Under the pieces are notes generated by a model. It did not search any database and was not told where the DNA came from. It worked only from the letters and a program-made list of their open reading frames with translations. From positions 620,001-684,000 of the forward strand of contig CANMGS010000002.1 of assembly GCA_947497475.1 (NCBI GenBank): DNA of 64,000 bases, written 5' to 3'. The position numbers and the translations under genes are program-made. The DNA is from an uncultured Amylibacter sp. (GTDB taxonomy: Bacteria > Pseudomonadota > Alphaproteobacteria > Rhodobacterales > Rhodobacteraceae). Positions within the stretch are counted from its first letter, which is position 1. Each line of letters starts with the position of its first letter. Below are positions 34,281-44,673 of the stretch, piece by piece.

Positions 34281-35423
34281 ATGGCATTAGATACACCATT
34301 ACCGTTGAATTCGATGGGCTTTGCCAAAGAACCCAAAGATACACGTGTGCTTGTCGCTATGTCAGGCGGCGTAGACAGTTCCGTTGTGGCAGCGCAATTG
34401 GCATCCGAAGGGTACGACGTGGTTGGTGTCACACTACAGCTTTATGATCACGGAGCGGCTTTGGCCAAAAAAGGTGCATGTTGTGCTGGGCGTGATATCC
34501 ATGATGCACGCCGTGTGGCTGAAGAAATGGGTTTTCCCCATTACGTTCTGGATTATGAGAATAAGTTCAAAGAAAGCGTGATCGACGAGTTCGCTGATGC
34601 ATATCTTGCGGGTGCAACCCCCGTCCCATGTATCCGTTGCAATGAGCGCGTGAAATTCCGCGATCTGTTGGAAACCGCCAAAGACCTTGATGCGGACTGC
34701 ATGGCAACAGGCCACTACATCCAACGCTTCCAAGGTGACGAAAAAGCAGAGCTACACAAAGCCGCTGACGGAGACCGCGATCAATCCTATTTCCTATTCT
34801 CAACAAAACAAGAACAGCTAGATTATCTGCGCTTCCCATTGGGGCATCTGAAATCCAAGGCAGAAACACGTGAACTGGCCCGTAAATTCGGTCTGCCCGT
34901 TGCAGACAAGCCAGACAGCCAAGATATCTGTTTCGTTCCAAACGGGTCCTACGCCGCTGTCATCGAAAAACTACGACCTGAAGCAGCAGACCCAGGCGAT
35001 ATCGTCCATCTGGATGGCGAAGTTTTAGGTCAGCACAAAGGCATCATCCACTACACCATCGGCCAACGCCGTGGTTTGGGCATCGGCGGGCGTGATCCGC
35101 TTTATGTGGTGAAATTGGATGCAGACACAAAACAAGTTATCGTTGGTCCGAAAGAGGCTTTGGGTACAACAACAGTCCCTGTACGCGAAATCAACTGGCT
35201 GGGTGATGAACCGTTTGAATCTCGCTCTGAATGGCATGTCAGCGTTCGTGTGCGCTCTACCCGCGCACCTAAAGAAGCAATCATCCGTCCTATTAGCGCC
35301 ACCGAAGCCTCCGTTGAACTGCTTACGTCAGAAGAAGGCGTCGCCCCAGGCCAAGCTTGCGTATTCTACGAAACCGAAGGCACTAGGATTTTTGGTGGTG
35401 GCTGGATTTGGCGTGGGTATTAG
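34281..35423 (+). CDS. mnmA: tRNA-specific 2-thiouridylase
   Basis: [43 protein letters not shown]. Confidence 0.97.
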   Translation: MALDTPLPLNSMGFAKEPKDTRVLVAMSGGVDSSVVAAQLASEGYDVVGVTLQLYDHGAALAKKGACCAGRDIHDARRVAEEMGFPHYVLDYENKFKESVIDEFADAYLAGATPVPCIRCNERVKFRDLLETAKDLDADCMATGHYIQRFQGDEKAELHKAADGDRDQSYFLFSTKQEQLDYLRFPLGHLKSKAETRELARKFGLPVADKPDSQDICFVPNGSYAAVIEKLRPEAADPGDIVHLDGEVLGQHKGIIHYTIGQRRGLGIGGRDPLYVVKLDADTKQVIVGPKEALGTTTVPVREINWLGDEPFESRSEWHVSVRVRSTRAPKEAIIRPISATEASVELLTSEEGVAPGQACVFYETEGTRIFGGGWIWRGY

Positions 35424-35467
35424 ACTATAAACCTTTGTATTATTTTGAGTATTACGAAGGTTTTTAC

Positions 35468-36082
35468 ATGTTTTACTTAGATAACTTCCCAGAATCGCCA
35501 AAAAAACCAAATGGCTATTGTAATCTAACGAACTCATCTGAATGGATGCCTTGGCTAATTTGTATGGTTCCCCGCAGTATAGACACTTCCGTAGCAAGTT
35601 ATTTTTATTCAAATGCAAAACACATTATTGTTGGTTTGGAAATGAAAGCAGGACTAATCATTCCTCATCAAGAAAGTCGAAGTACTGGTTCGGTTTTATT
35701 TGAGCCATATTTTCAAATTATGTCATTTGAATTTTGTGTAGGTGTATTTTCCCTTTTTGAGGGGCTAGGTTCTTTTATCTACCTCGTGAACAACGGTAAA
35801 AACGGTTCAGAAGGGGAACGAGTTATCACCAATAATTGGATATCAGCGATTGTAAATACATACGATGGTGATGGAGAAAAAGATTTAGAATCTAAACTTA
35901 AGCTTGTGAAGTCTGTACGTGATAAAATGCATCAAGATAAGCTTGGTATTAGAGAAGACATTGATTGGCATTCATTTGACTATGACCGTGCATTCAAACC
36001 AGCATTAGAAGCAGTTCAAATTATATTAACCAATTGTGAAGAAGCCATTCCAAAAAATACTAACCTCTTATATAATCAATGA
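35468..36082 (+). CDS. Hypothetical protein, possibly accessory
   Basis: ORF of about 204 aa from ATG 35468; no recognised family; C-terminal 'LVKSVRDKMHQDKLG' faintly HEPN-like. Confidence 0.6.
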   Translation: MFYLDNFPESPKKPNGYCNLTNSSEWMPWLICMVPRSIDTSVASYFYSNAKHIIVGLEMKAGLIIPHQESRSTGSVLFEPYFQIMSFEFCVGVFSLFEGLGSFIYLVNNGKNGSEGERVITNNWISAIVNTYDGDGEKDLESKLKLVKSVRDKMHQDKLGIREDIDWHSFDYDRAFKPALEAVQIILTNCEEAIPKNTNLLYNQ

Positions 36083-36183
36083 AATTTAACATGAAGCCCC
36101 CCACTAACACCATTTCGCTAGCAGATTTTTTTCTTATCTATGCTGTATATGGTTGAAAATGGTGGGCCCACCAATGTGGTTTA

Positions 36184-36333
36184 TAGAACCGAACAAGGTT
36201 GCCCTGCCTTGCGCTTAGTTTGACCTGTCATTTTAGCGGTTTCCTCATATGACGCTGTTAACCGTCCTTCGGAAACCCGAAAACCAATATGTGTCGACGG
36301 GACTGTTATACCCTGCAAAACGTTGATACGGCG
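36184..36333 (-). pseudogene. Possible relic of a gene C-terminus (SUMF1/FGE-like 'THIGFRV')
   Basis: Start-less open frame RRINVLQGITVPSTHIGFRVSEGRLTASYEETAKMTGQTKRKAGQPCSVL, bounded by stops. Confidence 0.3.
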
Positions 36334-36355
36334 TTACACCTGCGTGCGGTGAGTG

Positions 36356-37342
36356 CTACTGTGCGATCTTGGTCAGTGTTTCTATCTCAACGATCTGCCC
36401 TTCACGCAGAACCTCTGCCGTAACCGTATAATTCCCGGCAACCCAGCCGCCACGTGGGGCTTTTTTACCAGAAAAATACATTTGTGTGGCTCTGTTGCGC
36501 TCAAGTGGGTCATATGTTTTTGTTATGATCTCACCTTTTGCATTCATCAAAGACAGGCGGATTTGGTCGCCCTTTTTTACATTGATCGCGCGAACATACC
36601 CAACAAGTGCACCTGCCGTGCGTGTCGGTATATAGTCTTGAAATGTTTCATTCTCGATGTCTTGTATGGTGATCCGACCATCTGCAAATCCAAGGTTAAT
36701 GATTTGAGTGGGTTGATAGGCCAATATCTCTTGTAGGTTTTCTGCCCAAAGATTGCCTTTTGGCAATTCTCCGCATTGGGTGATTTCATTGGGATTTAGA
36801 AACGGATCGATCTTTTCTCCATCTTTACGTAAAGACAGATGTACATGCGGGAATTGGGTTTTACCAGATAAACCCACCTGCCCGATTACATCGCCAGCTT
36901 TAACAAACTGTCCTTTTTTGACAGACACACTGCCCAGTTTCATATGGCAGTACTGTGTTTCCCATCCATCATCATGTTCGAGCACCAAACCATTTCCGCA
37001 TTCTTTGCCCTTATAGGCTGCGCGATCTGCATCGCTTTGCACCAATTTATCAGGCATAGTGTTGCGCAATCCCAAAACACGGCCATCAGCGGAAGCGAGG
37101 ACATTTACGCCCTCTTCCATATCTTGAAGTGTGAGCAATCTAAAATCCGTACCTTTATGGCCATCATAAGTAGCGGCTCCACAGCCAAAGTCACGCACAA
37201 CTTCGCTATCATCCAAATCCATATATTGCTGGATATAACAGCTCTTGCCCAACTCACACTCAATGGGCAGTTGCAAAACGGGTGGTTCTGCCATTGCTGG
37301 AAATGATATTAAGGATAAACCAAAGAATACGCGAAAAAACAT
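36356..37342 (-). CDS. M23 family metallopeptidase, exported
   Basis: Signal-like N-terminus, GHKGTDFRLL, KKGQFVKAGDVIGQVGLSGKTQFPHVHLSLRKDG. Confidence 0.9.
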   Translation of the reverse strand: MFFRVFFGLSLISFPAMAEPPVLQLPIECELGKSCYIQQYMDLDDSEVVRDFGCGAATYDGHKGTDFRLLTLQDMEEGVNVLASADGRVLGLRNTMPDKLVQSDADRAAYKGKECGNGLVLEHDDGWETQYCHMKLGSVSVKKGQFVKAGDVIGQVGLSGKTQFPHVHLSLRKDGEKIDPFLNPNEITQCGELPKGNLWAENLQEILAYQPTQIINLGFADGRITIQDIENETFQDYIPTRTAGALVGYVRAINVKKGDQIRLSLMNAKGEIITKTYDPLERNRATQMYFSGKKAPRGGWVAGNYTVTAEVLREGQIVEIETLTKIAQ

Positions 37343-37412
37343 AATTACCTCTTTAACTTAATCCCGAAATCTATTTAGTTTCTGACAATCCACAAGCGAA
37401 AGAATCCATACC

Positions 37413-38786
37413 ATGTCATTAGAGAAAGTTCTTGCCCATATTGATGCCGATCAAGACGCAGCACTGGCGCGATTGATCGAGTTATTGAAAATCGAAAGTG
37501 TCTCAACTGATCCTGCTTATGCAGCAGAATGTGATAAAGCTGCGGATTGGTTGGTGGATGATCTGAAGTCGATTGGGTTTGACGCATCAAAACGCCCTAC
37601 CCCTGGTCACCCTATGGTCATGGCGCATGGGGATCAAACGGACGGTACGCATGTGCTGTTCTATGGGCATTACGATGTGCAGCCTGTTGACCCTTTGGAA
37701 TTATGGAATTCTGCACCTTTTGATGCAAAAGTCGAAGACACGCCAAATGGCCCTGTGATCCGTGGGCGTGGCTCATCTGATGACAAAGGCCAGCTAATGA
37801 CATTTGTTGAGGCTTGTCGTGCTTGGAAAGCTGTGACGGGATCACTGCCGACTAAGATTTCGATCTTCTTTGAAGGTGAAGAGGAAAGCAGCTCACCGTC
37901 TCTTGTGCCATATATGAATGAAAACAAGGATGAGTTGCAGGCAGATGTCGCTCTGATTTGTGACACTGGTATGGTGGAACCTAATACCCCCTCTATCGTG
38001 ACGATGTTGCGCGGTATGGTGAAGGCTGAATTTACGATCACAGGGCCAAGCAAAGATTTGCACAGTGGCATGTATGGCGGCCCGTCTATCAATCCATTAC
38101 GCGTGATGAGCCAAGCTTTGGGCGCGTTACATGATGAAACTGGCCGCGTGACATTGGAAGGTTTTTATGACGGGGTTCCTGAATTGCCTGCGAATGTTGC
38201 TGAGCAATGGAATAATCTCGATTTCGACGGTGATAAATTCCTGAACGAAGTTGGATTGTCAAAACCTGCTGGAGAAAACGGACGCAGTGTTTTAGAAATG
38301 TTATGGTCACGCCCAACGGCTGAGATTAACGGTATGTGGGGTGGATATACCGGCGAAGGTTTTAAAACTGTTCTGCCTGCGGAAGCCAATGCCAAAGTCA
38401 GTTTCCGTTTGGTAGGGCAACAAGACCCTGACCAAGTTGAAGCAGCCTTTAAAAAGCACATAGAAAAGCACCTACCAGAAGATTGTACGGTCACATATCA
38501 TTCCACAAGCGGTGACAGCGCATCAAATATGGCGATTGATCATCCTGCATTTGAAAAAGCCCGTAATGCATTATCAAATGAATGGGCTAATGAAGGTGTG
38601 TTTGTTGGGTGTGGTGGTTCCATCCCTATTGCGGGACATTTCCAAGATATCGTTGGTTTGGAAACCATGCTCATCGGCTTTGCCCAAGATGATGATAGTA
38701 TCCATTCGCCGAATGAAAAATACGACCTGCGCAGTTTCCATAAAGGTATCCGCAGTTGGGCGCGTATTTTGGACGCTTTAAGTTAA
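37413..38786 (+). CDS. M20 family dipeptidase
   Basis: LFYGHYDVQPVDP, RGRGSSDDKGQLM, FEGEEESSSPSL. Confidence 0.93.
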   Translation: MSLEKVLAHIDADQDAALARLIELLKIESVSTDPAYAAECDKAADWLVDDLKSIGFDASKRPTPGHPMVMAHGDQTDGTHVLFYGHYDVQPVDPLELWNSAPFDAKVEDTPNGPVIRGRGSSDDKGQLMTFVEACRAWKAVTGSLPTKISIFFEGEEESSSPSLVPYMNENKDELQADVALICDTGMVEPNTPSIVTMLRGMVKAEFTITGPSKDLHSGMYGGPSINPLRVMSQALGALHDETGRVTLEGFYDGVPELPANVAEQWNNLDFDGDKFLNEVGLSKPAGENGRSVLEMLWSRPTAEINGMWGGYTGEGFKTVLPAEANAKVSFRLVGQQDPDQVEAAFKKHIEKHLPEDCTVTYHSTSGDSASNMAIDHPAFEKARNALSNEWANEGVFVGCGGSIPIAGHFQDIVGLETMLIGFAQDDDSIHSPNEKYDLRSFHKGIRSWARILDALS

Positions 38787-39272
38787 CCGTCTTTTGGCTG
38801 ACCAAAGTAAAGCACGCGAATATAAATCGTGAAAACCGAGTAATGCTGAAAACAAAAAGCCCATCTCGGTTTTCCCGTTTTGTTTATGGAATTTAGCCGT
38901 TACAGCGGATCCAAAATACAATCGTGTACCCTTCTCTTGTGGATGTATTGATAACCACGATGATGTGCGGCCTGCATTTAGCAATATTTGAGTTTCTGTA
39001 CGCTCCGTAAGTTTCCATAAAGCAAAATAATTGGATTGGTTCGATGCCAAAGCTACAACGTCTTGGTCTGTTGAAGAAGCTGATGCAAATAGTTTTAGAA
39101 GGAACCGTTCCAATTTGAACAATGGCGTTTTGTAGAAAGCGTTTATATATGCTTCTAAACTGACGCGACCTTGAAGTTCGCAGTAATAACAATCCGCATA
39201 TGCATTCAGTTCTGTTGCATAGGTGTCCAATAAACTGTCCTCTGGGACATCGCATTTGTTTATAGTACTCAT
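38778..39272 (-). CDS. Conserved-looking hypothetical protein (possibly DUF2867-like)
   Basis: ORF of about 164 aa from MSTINKCD; 'RTSSWLSIHPQEKGTRLYFGSAV' segment; convergent overlap with the M20 gene. Confidence 0.6.
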   Translation of the reverse strand: MSTINKCDVPEDSLLDTYATELNAYADCYYCELQGRVSLEAYINAFYKTPLFKLERFLLKLFASASSTDQDVVALASNQSNYFALWKLTERTETQILLNAGRTSSWLSIHPQEKGTRLYFGSAVTAKFHKQNGKTEMGFLFSALLGFHDLYSRALLWSAKRRLT

Positions 39273-39531
39273 TTTGCACCTGTAGTGGCCATTCAATACC
39301 TAATTTTTTGTGTTTTTGTATTTTATGTAAACAACCAAATTGTCGCTGATATGATATGATATATTACGTAACGTCACTTGGTAGTAATCTTGAATGGTAC
39401 TCATGATCATATATCTAAGAACCAGCCTTGGGGAAGTGGGCCCTTTAAGTAAATGTATACTTTAGGCGGTAAGTAGTGTTTTTGCCATAGTTTGATGGCT
39501 GTGTAGCGTAATGATTTCTGGGTCTACTTAA

Positions 39532-39807
39532 TCAATCAGTGACACGTGCTGAACGTCCACCACGTCTTTTTGATTTTGCAGATTTTTGACCATCCTTAAT
39601 TACACTCGTCATTGGATGGTCGGGATGGTCAGTTTCATACTCATTCAATAATTGAATTAAGTAATCTTGCATATTCCCGACAGGTGTATTCATTGCCCAG
39701 TCTAAAAAAATCATACGGCATTCTTCCAAAGATACACCTTCTATGCGGTATGCTTCATAAATCATACCACGCGGATCAATATCTAAATTCCCTTTGAAGA
39801 CAGCCAT
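39532..39807 (-). CDS. Conserved-looking hypothetical protein
   Basis: 91 aa, co-oriented with and 21 nt downstream of glnE. Confidence 0.65.
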   Translation of the reverse strand: MAVFKGNLDIDPRGMIYEAYRIEGVSLEECRMIFLDWAMNTPVGNMQDYLIQLLNEYETDHPDHPMTSVIKDGQKSAKSKRRGGRSARVTD

Positions 39808-39828
39808 GTCACCCTCGAAACATTGTTT

Positions 39829-42588
39829 CTATGACAAATACTGCAAAATGATCCGCTCTGCATCCTTTGTTTTCGACATCATAGCTGCTTCTAACGTCGC
39901 ATTATCGGCAAAACCAGTCACTGATAGGATGTGATCTAAGCCTGATTGGCTTAGCGTATTTACATCAAAACTACCTGTTACGAGTAAACGGCTGATATGT
40001 TGCACTTGGGATAGTAAGCTATGCGTTTCGATTAGAATTAGTGCATCATCCGAAGATAATAATTCCGCTTCTGCTGCCAAAGCCAATTGACCCTTGGGAT
40101 CATTTTCCAAGATATTTCCGATTAAAGCACAGGCTTGGGCCAAAAGTTCTATATCAAGTAAGCCACCTTTGACTTCTTTGACCTCCCAGATACTTTTATC
40201 TTTGGATTTAGTCTCACTTAGTTTTTGACGCATATCCGCGACATCTGTCAAAACTTTTGAGCGGTCATGTTTCGATTGCACAATATTTTCCCGGATACCT
40301 TCGACTTGTTTAATCACGGTATCAGATCCAGCAACAACCGATGCACGTGTCAGGGCTAAATGTTCCCATGTCCATGCTTCATTACGTTGATAATTTTCAA
40401 AACCAGTAACGCTTGTTGCCACGGGTCCTTTACGACCAGATGGACGTAAGCGCATATCTACCTCGTAAAGCTTCCCTTCCCCCGTTAAAGACGTGAGAGC
40501 AGTTACAAGCGCCTGTGTTAAACGTGCATAATATTGCGCAGGTGCTAGTGGTCGTGAGCCATCTGAAGTATCTTGATCCGCTGGATCATAAATCACAATC
40601 AAATCCAAATCAGACGTTGCTGTCATTTCACATGACCCCAACTTACCCATTGCCAGAACGGCTAAACCGCCGCCAGCAATTATACCGTGCTTGCGTTTAA
40701 ACTCTTGCTCTACATAGGGTAATATTCCGGCTAAACAGGCCTGTGCTAATTCAGAATAAGCTTGGGATGCTTCAAATGCGTCGGCAATATTACGCAGTTG
40801 TAAAACACCTATACGAAAATGATGTTCTTTGTGCCAACGGCGCGCCATATTAAGTTGATCTTCATAATCTGTAAGCCCCGAAAGAGCCTTATGAAATCCA
40901 GCAATTAAGGCGTCTTTATCAGGTAAAGGTTCAAAAAACGTTCCAGCAATAACAGCATCTAAAACATTAGCATTTTGTGCAAGATATGTGGCTAGTGATG
41001 GGGCTGTACTGACGATATCTAACACCAAATCCAGAATTTTTGGATTGCTGTTGAATAGTGAAAATAACTGCACTCCTGTTGGTAAGCCGCTGATAAACGT
41101 TTCAAAATGCCGTAATGCATCTTGGGGGTCTTTTGAATCGGTTAAACCTTTTGAAATACGAGGTTTCAAACGTTCAAAAATATCTACCGCACGTGGACTG
41201 CGAAAAGCTGGTAAACTTAGCCATGATGCAAAGGTATCTTCAAAATCATCAATACTACTTGCTTGTTCTTTCTGTGGCGCAAAGAATTTTTCTATAATAT
41301 TATGAATATCTTGCAGGTCTTTTTGAATGTAAGCAAAGAAAGTTTGCGTATCTTCTGATCCACAAAAACGTGCAAAACGGTTCATATCATCATCTGACGA
41401 TGGCAGGTCGTGTGTTTGAATATCCCCAATCATTTGAACACGATGTTCATGTGTTCGATGTTTACGATACGTTTTTTGCAATGTTTCACATATAGATTGA
41501 TCAATCCAACCGCTGTCAGCAAGATTTTGCAATGACACAACGGTTCTACGGTCACGCAAGGTTGGATCGCGCCCACCTGCAATCATTTGGCGGGTTTGCG
41601 CAAAAAATTCAATTTCACGAATGCCGCCCCGCCCCAGTTTCATATTGTGCCCAGAAACAGATATATCCGATGTCAGCTTTTTATGTTCTCTGATACGCAA
41701 GCGCATATCGTGTGCATCTTCGATCGCAGCAAAGTCTAGGTGTTTTCGCCATATAAAAGGTTTCAAGTCCTCTAAGAACCTTTCACCAGCGGATATATCA
41801 CCAGCACAACTACGCGCTTTGATAAAAGCGGCGCGTTCCCATGTCCGTCCTTCGTTCTCATAATATTGCAATGCTGCAGTTGTTGACACACAGACGGGTG
41901 TAACAGATGGGTTTGGGCGTAGTCGTAGATCTGTGCGAAACACATATCCATCCCCTGTTACATCAGATAAAATTTTACACATACGTTGTATGATTTTGAT
42001 GAAGTGTGGGCGAAGCTCGCCAATGTCATCATCAGCATAACGCGCGTCATCGAATAAACATATCAGATCAATATCTGACGAGTAGTTTAATTCAAATGCC
42101 CCCATTTTACCCATAGCCAGAACGAAAATTCCGGCACACTCATCTGGTACATCAGCTGCATGATTAGGCACTTTGCCGCGTTCAATATCTTGGGCGACTA
42201 AATGTCTAAGCGTAATATGGCAGGCATAATCAGCAAAACGTGTTAAGGCTGTTGTCACCTCTTCTAACGTCCAAACACCTCCTAAGTCACATAGGGCTGT
42301 CAAAAGTGCTATACGGCGCTTTGCTTGGCGCAGACTGGCTTCTATGTTTGTGTCATCAATATCCGTTAAGCAAGCTTCGAAGACAGTCCAAGGGTCCTCT
42401 TTCCATATCGATTGCAACCAATCGGCTTCTTTTGTGATTAAACCGCGCAAATAAGGGCTACAGCCAGCTGTTCCTAAAATTAGATTATAAACAGGCCCAG
42501 ATGTAAGATTTAAGATCGCTACAGTTTCATTTGCGCGTTCTATATTATACGGGATCGGTGTTGATGAAATATGGTCTTGAAAAATCAT
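39829..42588 (-). CDS. glnE: Glutamine synthetase adenylyltransferase / adenylyl-removing enzyme
   Basis: FVLAMGKMGAFELNYSSDIDLICLFD and LAVLAMGKLGSCEMTATSDLDLIVIYD duplicated nucleotidyltransferase motifs. Confidence 0.95.
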   Translation of the reverse strand: MIFQDHISSTPIPYNIERANETVAILNLTSGPVYNLILGTAGCSPYLRGLITKEADWLQSIWKEDPWTVFEACLTDIDDTNIEASLRQAKRRIALLTALCDLGGVWTLEEVTTALTRFADYACHITLRHLVAQDIERGKVPNHAADVPDECAGIFVLAMGKMGAFELNYSSDIDLICLFDDARYADDDIGELRPHFIKIIQRMCKILSDVTGDGYVFRTDLRLRPNPSVTPVCVSTTAALQYYENEGRTWERAAFIKARSCAGDISAGERFLEDLKPFIWRKHLDFAAIEDAHDMRLRIREHKKLTSDISVSGHNMKLGRGGIREIEFFAQTRQMIAGGRDPTLRDRRTVVSLQNLADSGWIDQSICETLQKTYRKHRTHEHRVQMIGDIQTHDLPSSDDDMNRFARFCGSEDTQTFFAYIQKDLQDIHNIIEKFFAPQKEQASSIDDFEDTFASWLSLPAFRSPRAVDIFERLKPRISKGLTDSKDPQDALRHFETFISGLPTGVQLFSLFNSNPKILDLVLDIVSTAPSLATYLAQNANVLDAVIAGTFFEPLPDKDALIAGFHKALSGLTDYEDQLNMARRWHKEHHFRIGVLQLRNIADAFEASQAYSELAQACLAGILPYVEQEFKRKHGIIAGGGLAVLAMGKLGSCEMTATSDLDLIVIYDPADQDTSDGSRPLAPAQYYARLTQALVTALTSLTGEGKLYEVDMRLRPSGRKGPVATSVTGFENYQRNEAWTWEHLALTRASVVAGSDTVIKQVEGIRENIVQSKHDRSKVLTDVADMRQKLSETKSKDKSIWEVKEVKGGLLDIELLAQACALIGNILENDPKGQLALAAEAELLSSDDALILIETHSLLSQVQHISRLLVTGSFDVNTLSQSGLDHILSVTGFADNATLEAAMMSKTKDAERIILQYLS

Positions 42589-42618
42589 ACCTATTTGTGG
42601 TCAGAACCCGCAGATAGG

Positions 42619-43821
42619 TCAAGCACCTGATTGATTGATCTTTATGGCATTTAGAACAGATAATGCACTTCTTAACCCAGGATTTTCATGCCCCTCGCCC
42701 AATTGTTTCATTGCATTATTGCAGGCGGAAATTTGGGAATCCCGAATATCACTATCATTTAATAATTCTAAAACAGATGTTGCTACAGCTTGTGGAGTAC
42801 ATTTGTTAAAGAGCAATTCAGGCACGACATAGCTGTCCGTTATGATGTTTATCAAATTAGCGCGGTCAGTTTGCGCCAAACGCTTTACAGCCCTTTCCGT
42901 CATCCAACTGGCACGATACGCAATAACCATCGGGCAACGTTGTTTGGCTAAATCCAAAGCGATTGTGCCCGAAGTAGCGATTGCAAGTTGGCTTGCCGCA
43001 TAGATTGCCCGTTTACGCTGCTCAGCCACCAATGGATCATGTGATGATGGATCCAGAACCGTAATGGGTAAGTCAGTGCACGCCAATTGATCATTTATCA
43101 GCTCTAAAACAGATCGTGCAGCTGGTAATACAAATTTTGTATCGGGATTTGATTTCAGAATATCTTTGATCGCATCCATATAAATGGGCAATAAGCGTTT
43201 AATTTCTGATTTACGCGAGCCTGGTAATACGCAGATGATATTATCATCTGATGAAAGTCCTATTTCCCCCAAGACCGCATCTATTTCACTTGCATCGGGG
43301 CGACTTTCATTCACAGCAGGATGGCCGACGAAATCGCAGCTCATGCCCTCGCGTTCCATAAAGAGAGGTTCGAAGGGCAGCAGCGCTAATACATGATTAA
43401 CAGTCTTCGCCATCTTAGTAGCACGTTCTGGGCGCCATGCCCAAACAGATGGGGCAACATAATGGATGCTATATTGCTCTGGTTTTGCCGCACGAAGCTT
43501 TTTGCCAACCCGTAGGCAAAAATCTGGACTGTCAATTGTTATGAATACATCCGCATCCATTGCAATTGCAGCTTCTGTTGTTTGTTTGATGCGCTTCTTT
43601 AATTTGGGAATTGCTGGAATGACTTCAAATAATCCCATGATGGATAAGTCTGACATCGGGAACAGGGATTTTAGCCCTGCCGCTTGCATCATTTCACCGC
43701 CAATCCCCTGAAACTCTACGGCACCCTCTGTTAAGGTCTGTAGGCCAGTCATCAAATTACCGCCAAGCTTATCCCCAGAAGGTTCTCCTGCAATGATAAA
43801 GACTTTTAATGGGCGTTTCAT
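42619..43821 (-). CDS. lpxB: Lipid-A-disaccharide synthase
   Basis: IIAGEPSGDKLGG, GIGGEMMQAAGL, YVAPSVWAWRPERA, VGHPAVNE. Confidence 0.96.
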   Translation of the reverse strand: MKRPLKVFIIAGEPSGDKLGGNLMTGLQTLTEGAVEFQGIGGEMMQAAGLKSLFPMSDLSIMGLFEVIPAIPKLKKRIKQTTEAAIAMDADVFITIDSPDFCLRVGKKLRAAKPEQYSIHYVAPSVWAWRPERATKMAKTVNHVLALLPFEPLFMEREGMSCDFVGHPAVNESRPDASEIDAVLGEIGLSSDDNIICVLPGSRKSEIKRLLPIYMDAIKDILKSNPDTKFVLPAARSVLELINDQLACTDLPITVLDPSSHDPLVAEQRKRAIYAASQLAIATSGTIALDLAKQRCPMVIAYRASWMTERAVKRLAQTDRANLINIITDSYVVPELLFNKCTPQAVATSVLELLNDSDIRDSQISACNNAMKQLGEGHENPGLRSALSVLNAIKINQSGA

Positions 43822-44669
43822 TTTTCGGCGCCTTCTGCATCATAAGAGTGAATAAAGAGCCCTAATTTATCTGCAGCATCTATTGTTTCCTCTAAGCCAA
43901 GGATCAAAACGCTTTGTGCTTGAACCGCTATGCCGCTTAAACCTGCTTTGGCTGCGTTTTCTACAGTCTTTGGGCCAATTGTTGGTAAATCTAGGCGCCA
44001 ATCTTGTCCTTTTTTAGGGGCTTTTAACAGAACACCTTGGCCAGCTTCTTCATCCGGTCTGTAATTGTCCGAGGTTTCTGCCACAAAGTTTAACATTGCG
44101 TCGGTACCTTGAATAGATTCAATGCCAAGACATAGACCCTGTGCCACCACAGCACCCTGCCCAACATCAGCAACCCCCATTTGCAAAACAATTTCTTTTG
44201 CACGGTTTAAATCATTAAGGTCATCCTTGGATGGTTTGGCTTTGGTCAATGTTCCTCTTGGTGCCAATAAATGCTCTAGTATTTCATGGGCCCCAATTAT
44301 TTTAAGACCTTCATCTTGGAATACAGCCTTAACAGCATCCAATGTTGCCCCATCACCCATTTTCAACTTTGGCAAAAGCTTTGCTGCTAAAGAGATCATT
44401 TTTAGATCAAACTTTAAGGGATTAATGCGAGGACGTAAGATATAACCAGCAAAGACCAATTCTTTACAGCCTTCTGCATGCAGAGATTTAAACAATGCGC
44501 CAGGCTTTTCAAATGTCGCTTCAATCAATGGTTCGTTACGGCGCCACTCTGGGCGATAGCCGTTAAAACAAACCAAAACCACCTTGCGGCCCATTTCAGC
44601 TGCAGATCGCGCCAATAGTTCAGGAAGTTGACCTGTTCCAGCTATGATCGCAAGTGTGGCTTGGGACAT
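43818..44669 (-). CDS. lpxI: UDP-2,3-diacylglucosamine pyrophosphatase LpxI
   Basis: LAIIAGTGQLPELLARSA, 'RPRINPLKFDLK', 'DLPTIGPKTVENAAKAGLSGIAVQ'. Confidence 0.92.
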   Translation of the reverse strand: MSQATLAIIAGTGQLPELLARSAAEMGRKVVLVCFNGYRPEWRRNEPLIEATFEKPGALFKSLHAEGCKELVFAGYILRPRINPLKFDLKMISLAAKLLPKLKMGDGATLDAVKAVFQDEGLKIIGAHEILEHLLAPRGTLTKAKPSKDDLNDLNRAKEIVLQMGVADVGQGAVVAQGLCLGIESIQGTDAMLNFVAETSDNYRPDEEAGQGVLLKAPKKGQDWRLDLPTIGPKTVENAAKAGLSGIAVQAQSVLILGLEETIDAADKLGLFIHSYDAEGAEK

Positions 44670-44673
44670 TCCC

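Noticed and set aside
36160-36173. TGGTGGGCCCACCA as the 3' end of a tRNA or tRNA remnant
   Set aside because: No T-arm (TTCGA-type) sequence at the required distance and no cloverleaf on either strand.
39345-39375. GATAT repeats and TTACGTAACGT near 39350 as a lux-box or repeat element
   Set aside because: Short AT-rich microsatellite-like stretch; no adequate dyad length or neighbouring regulator.
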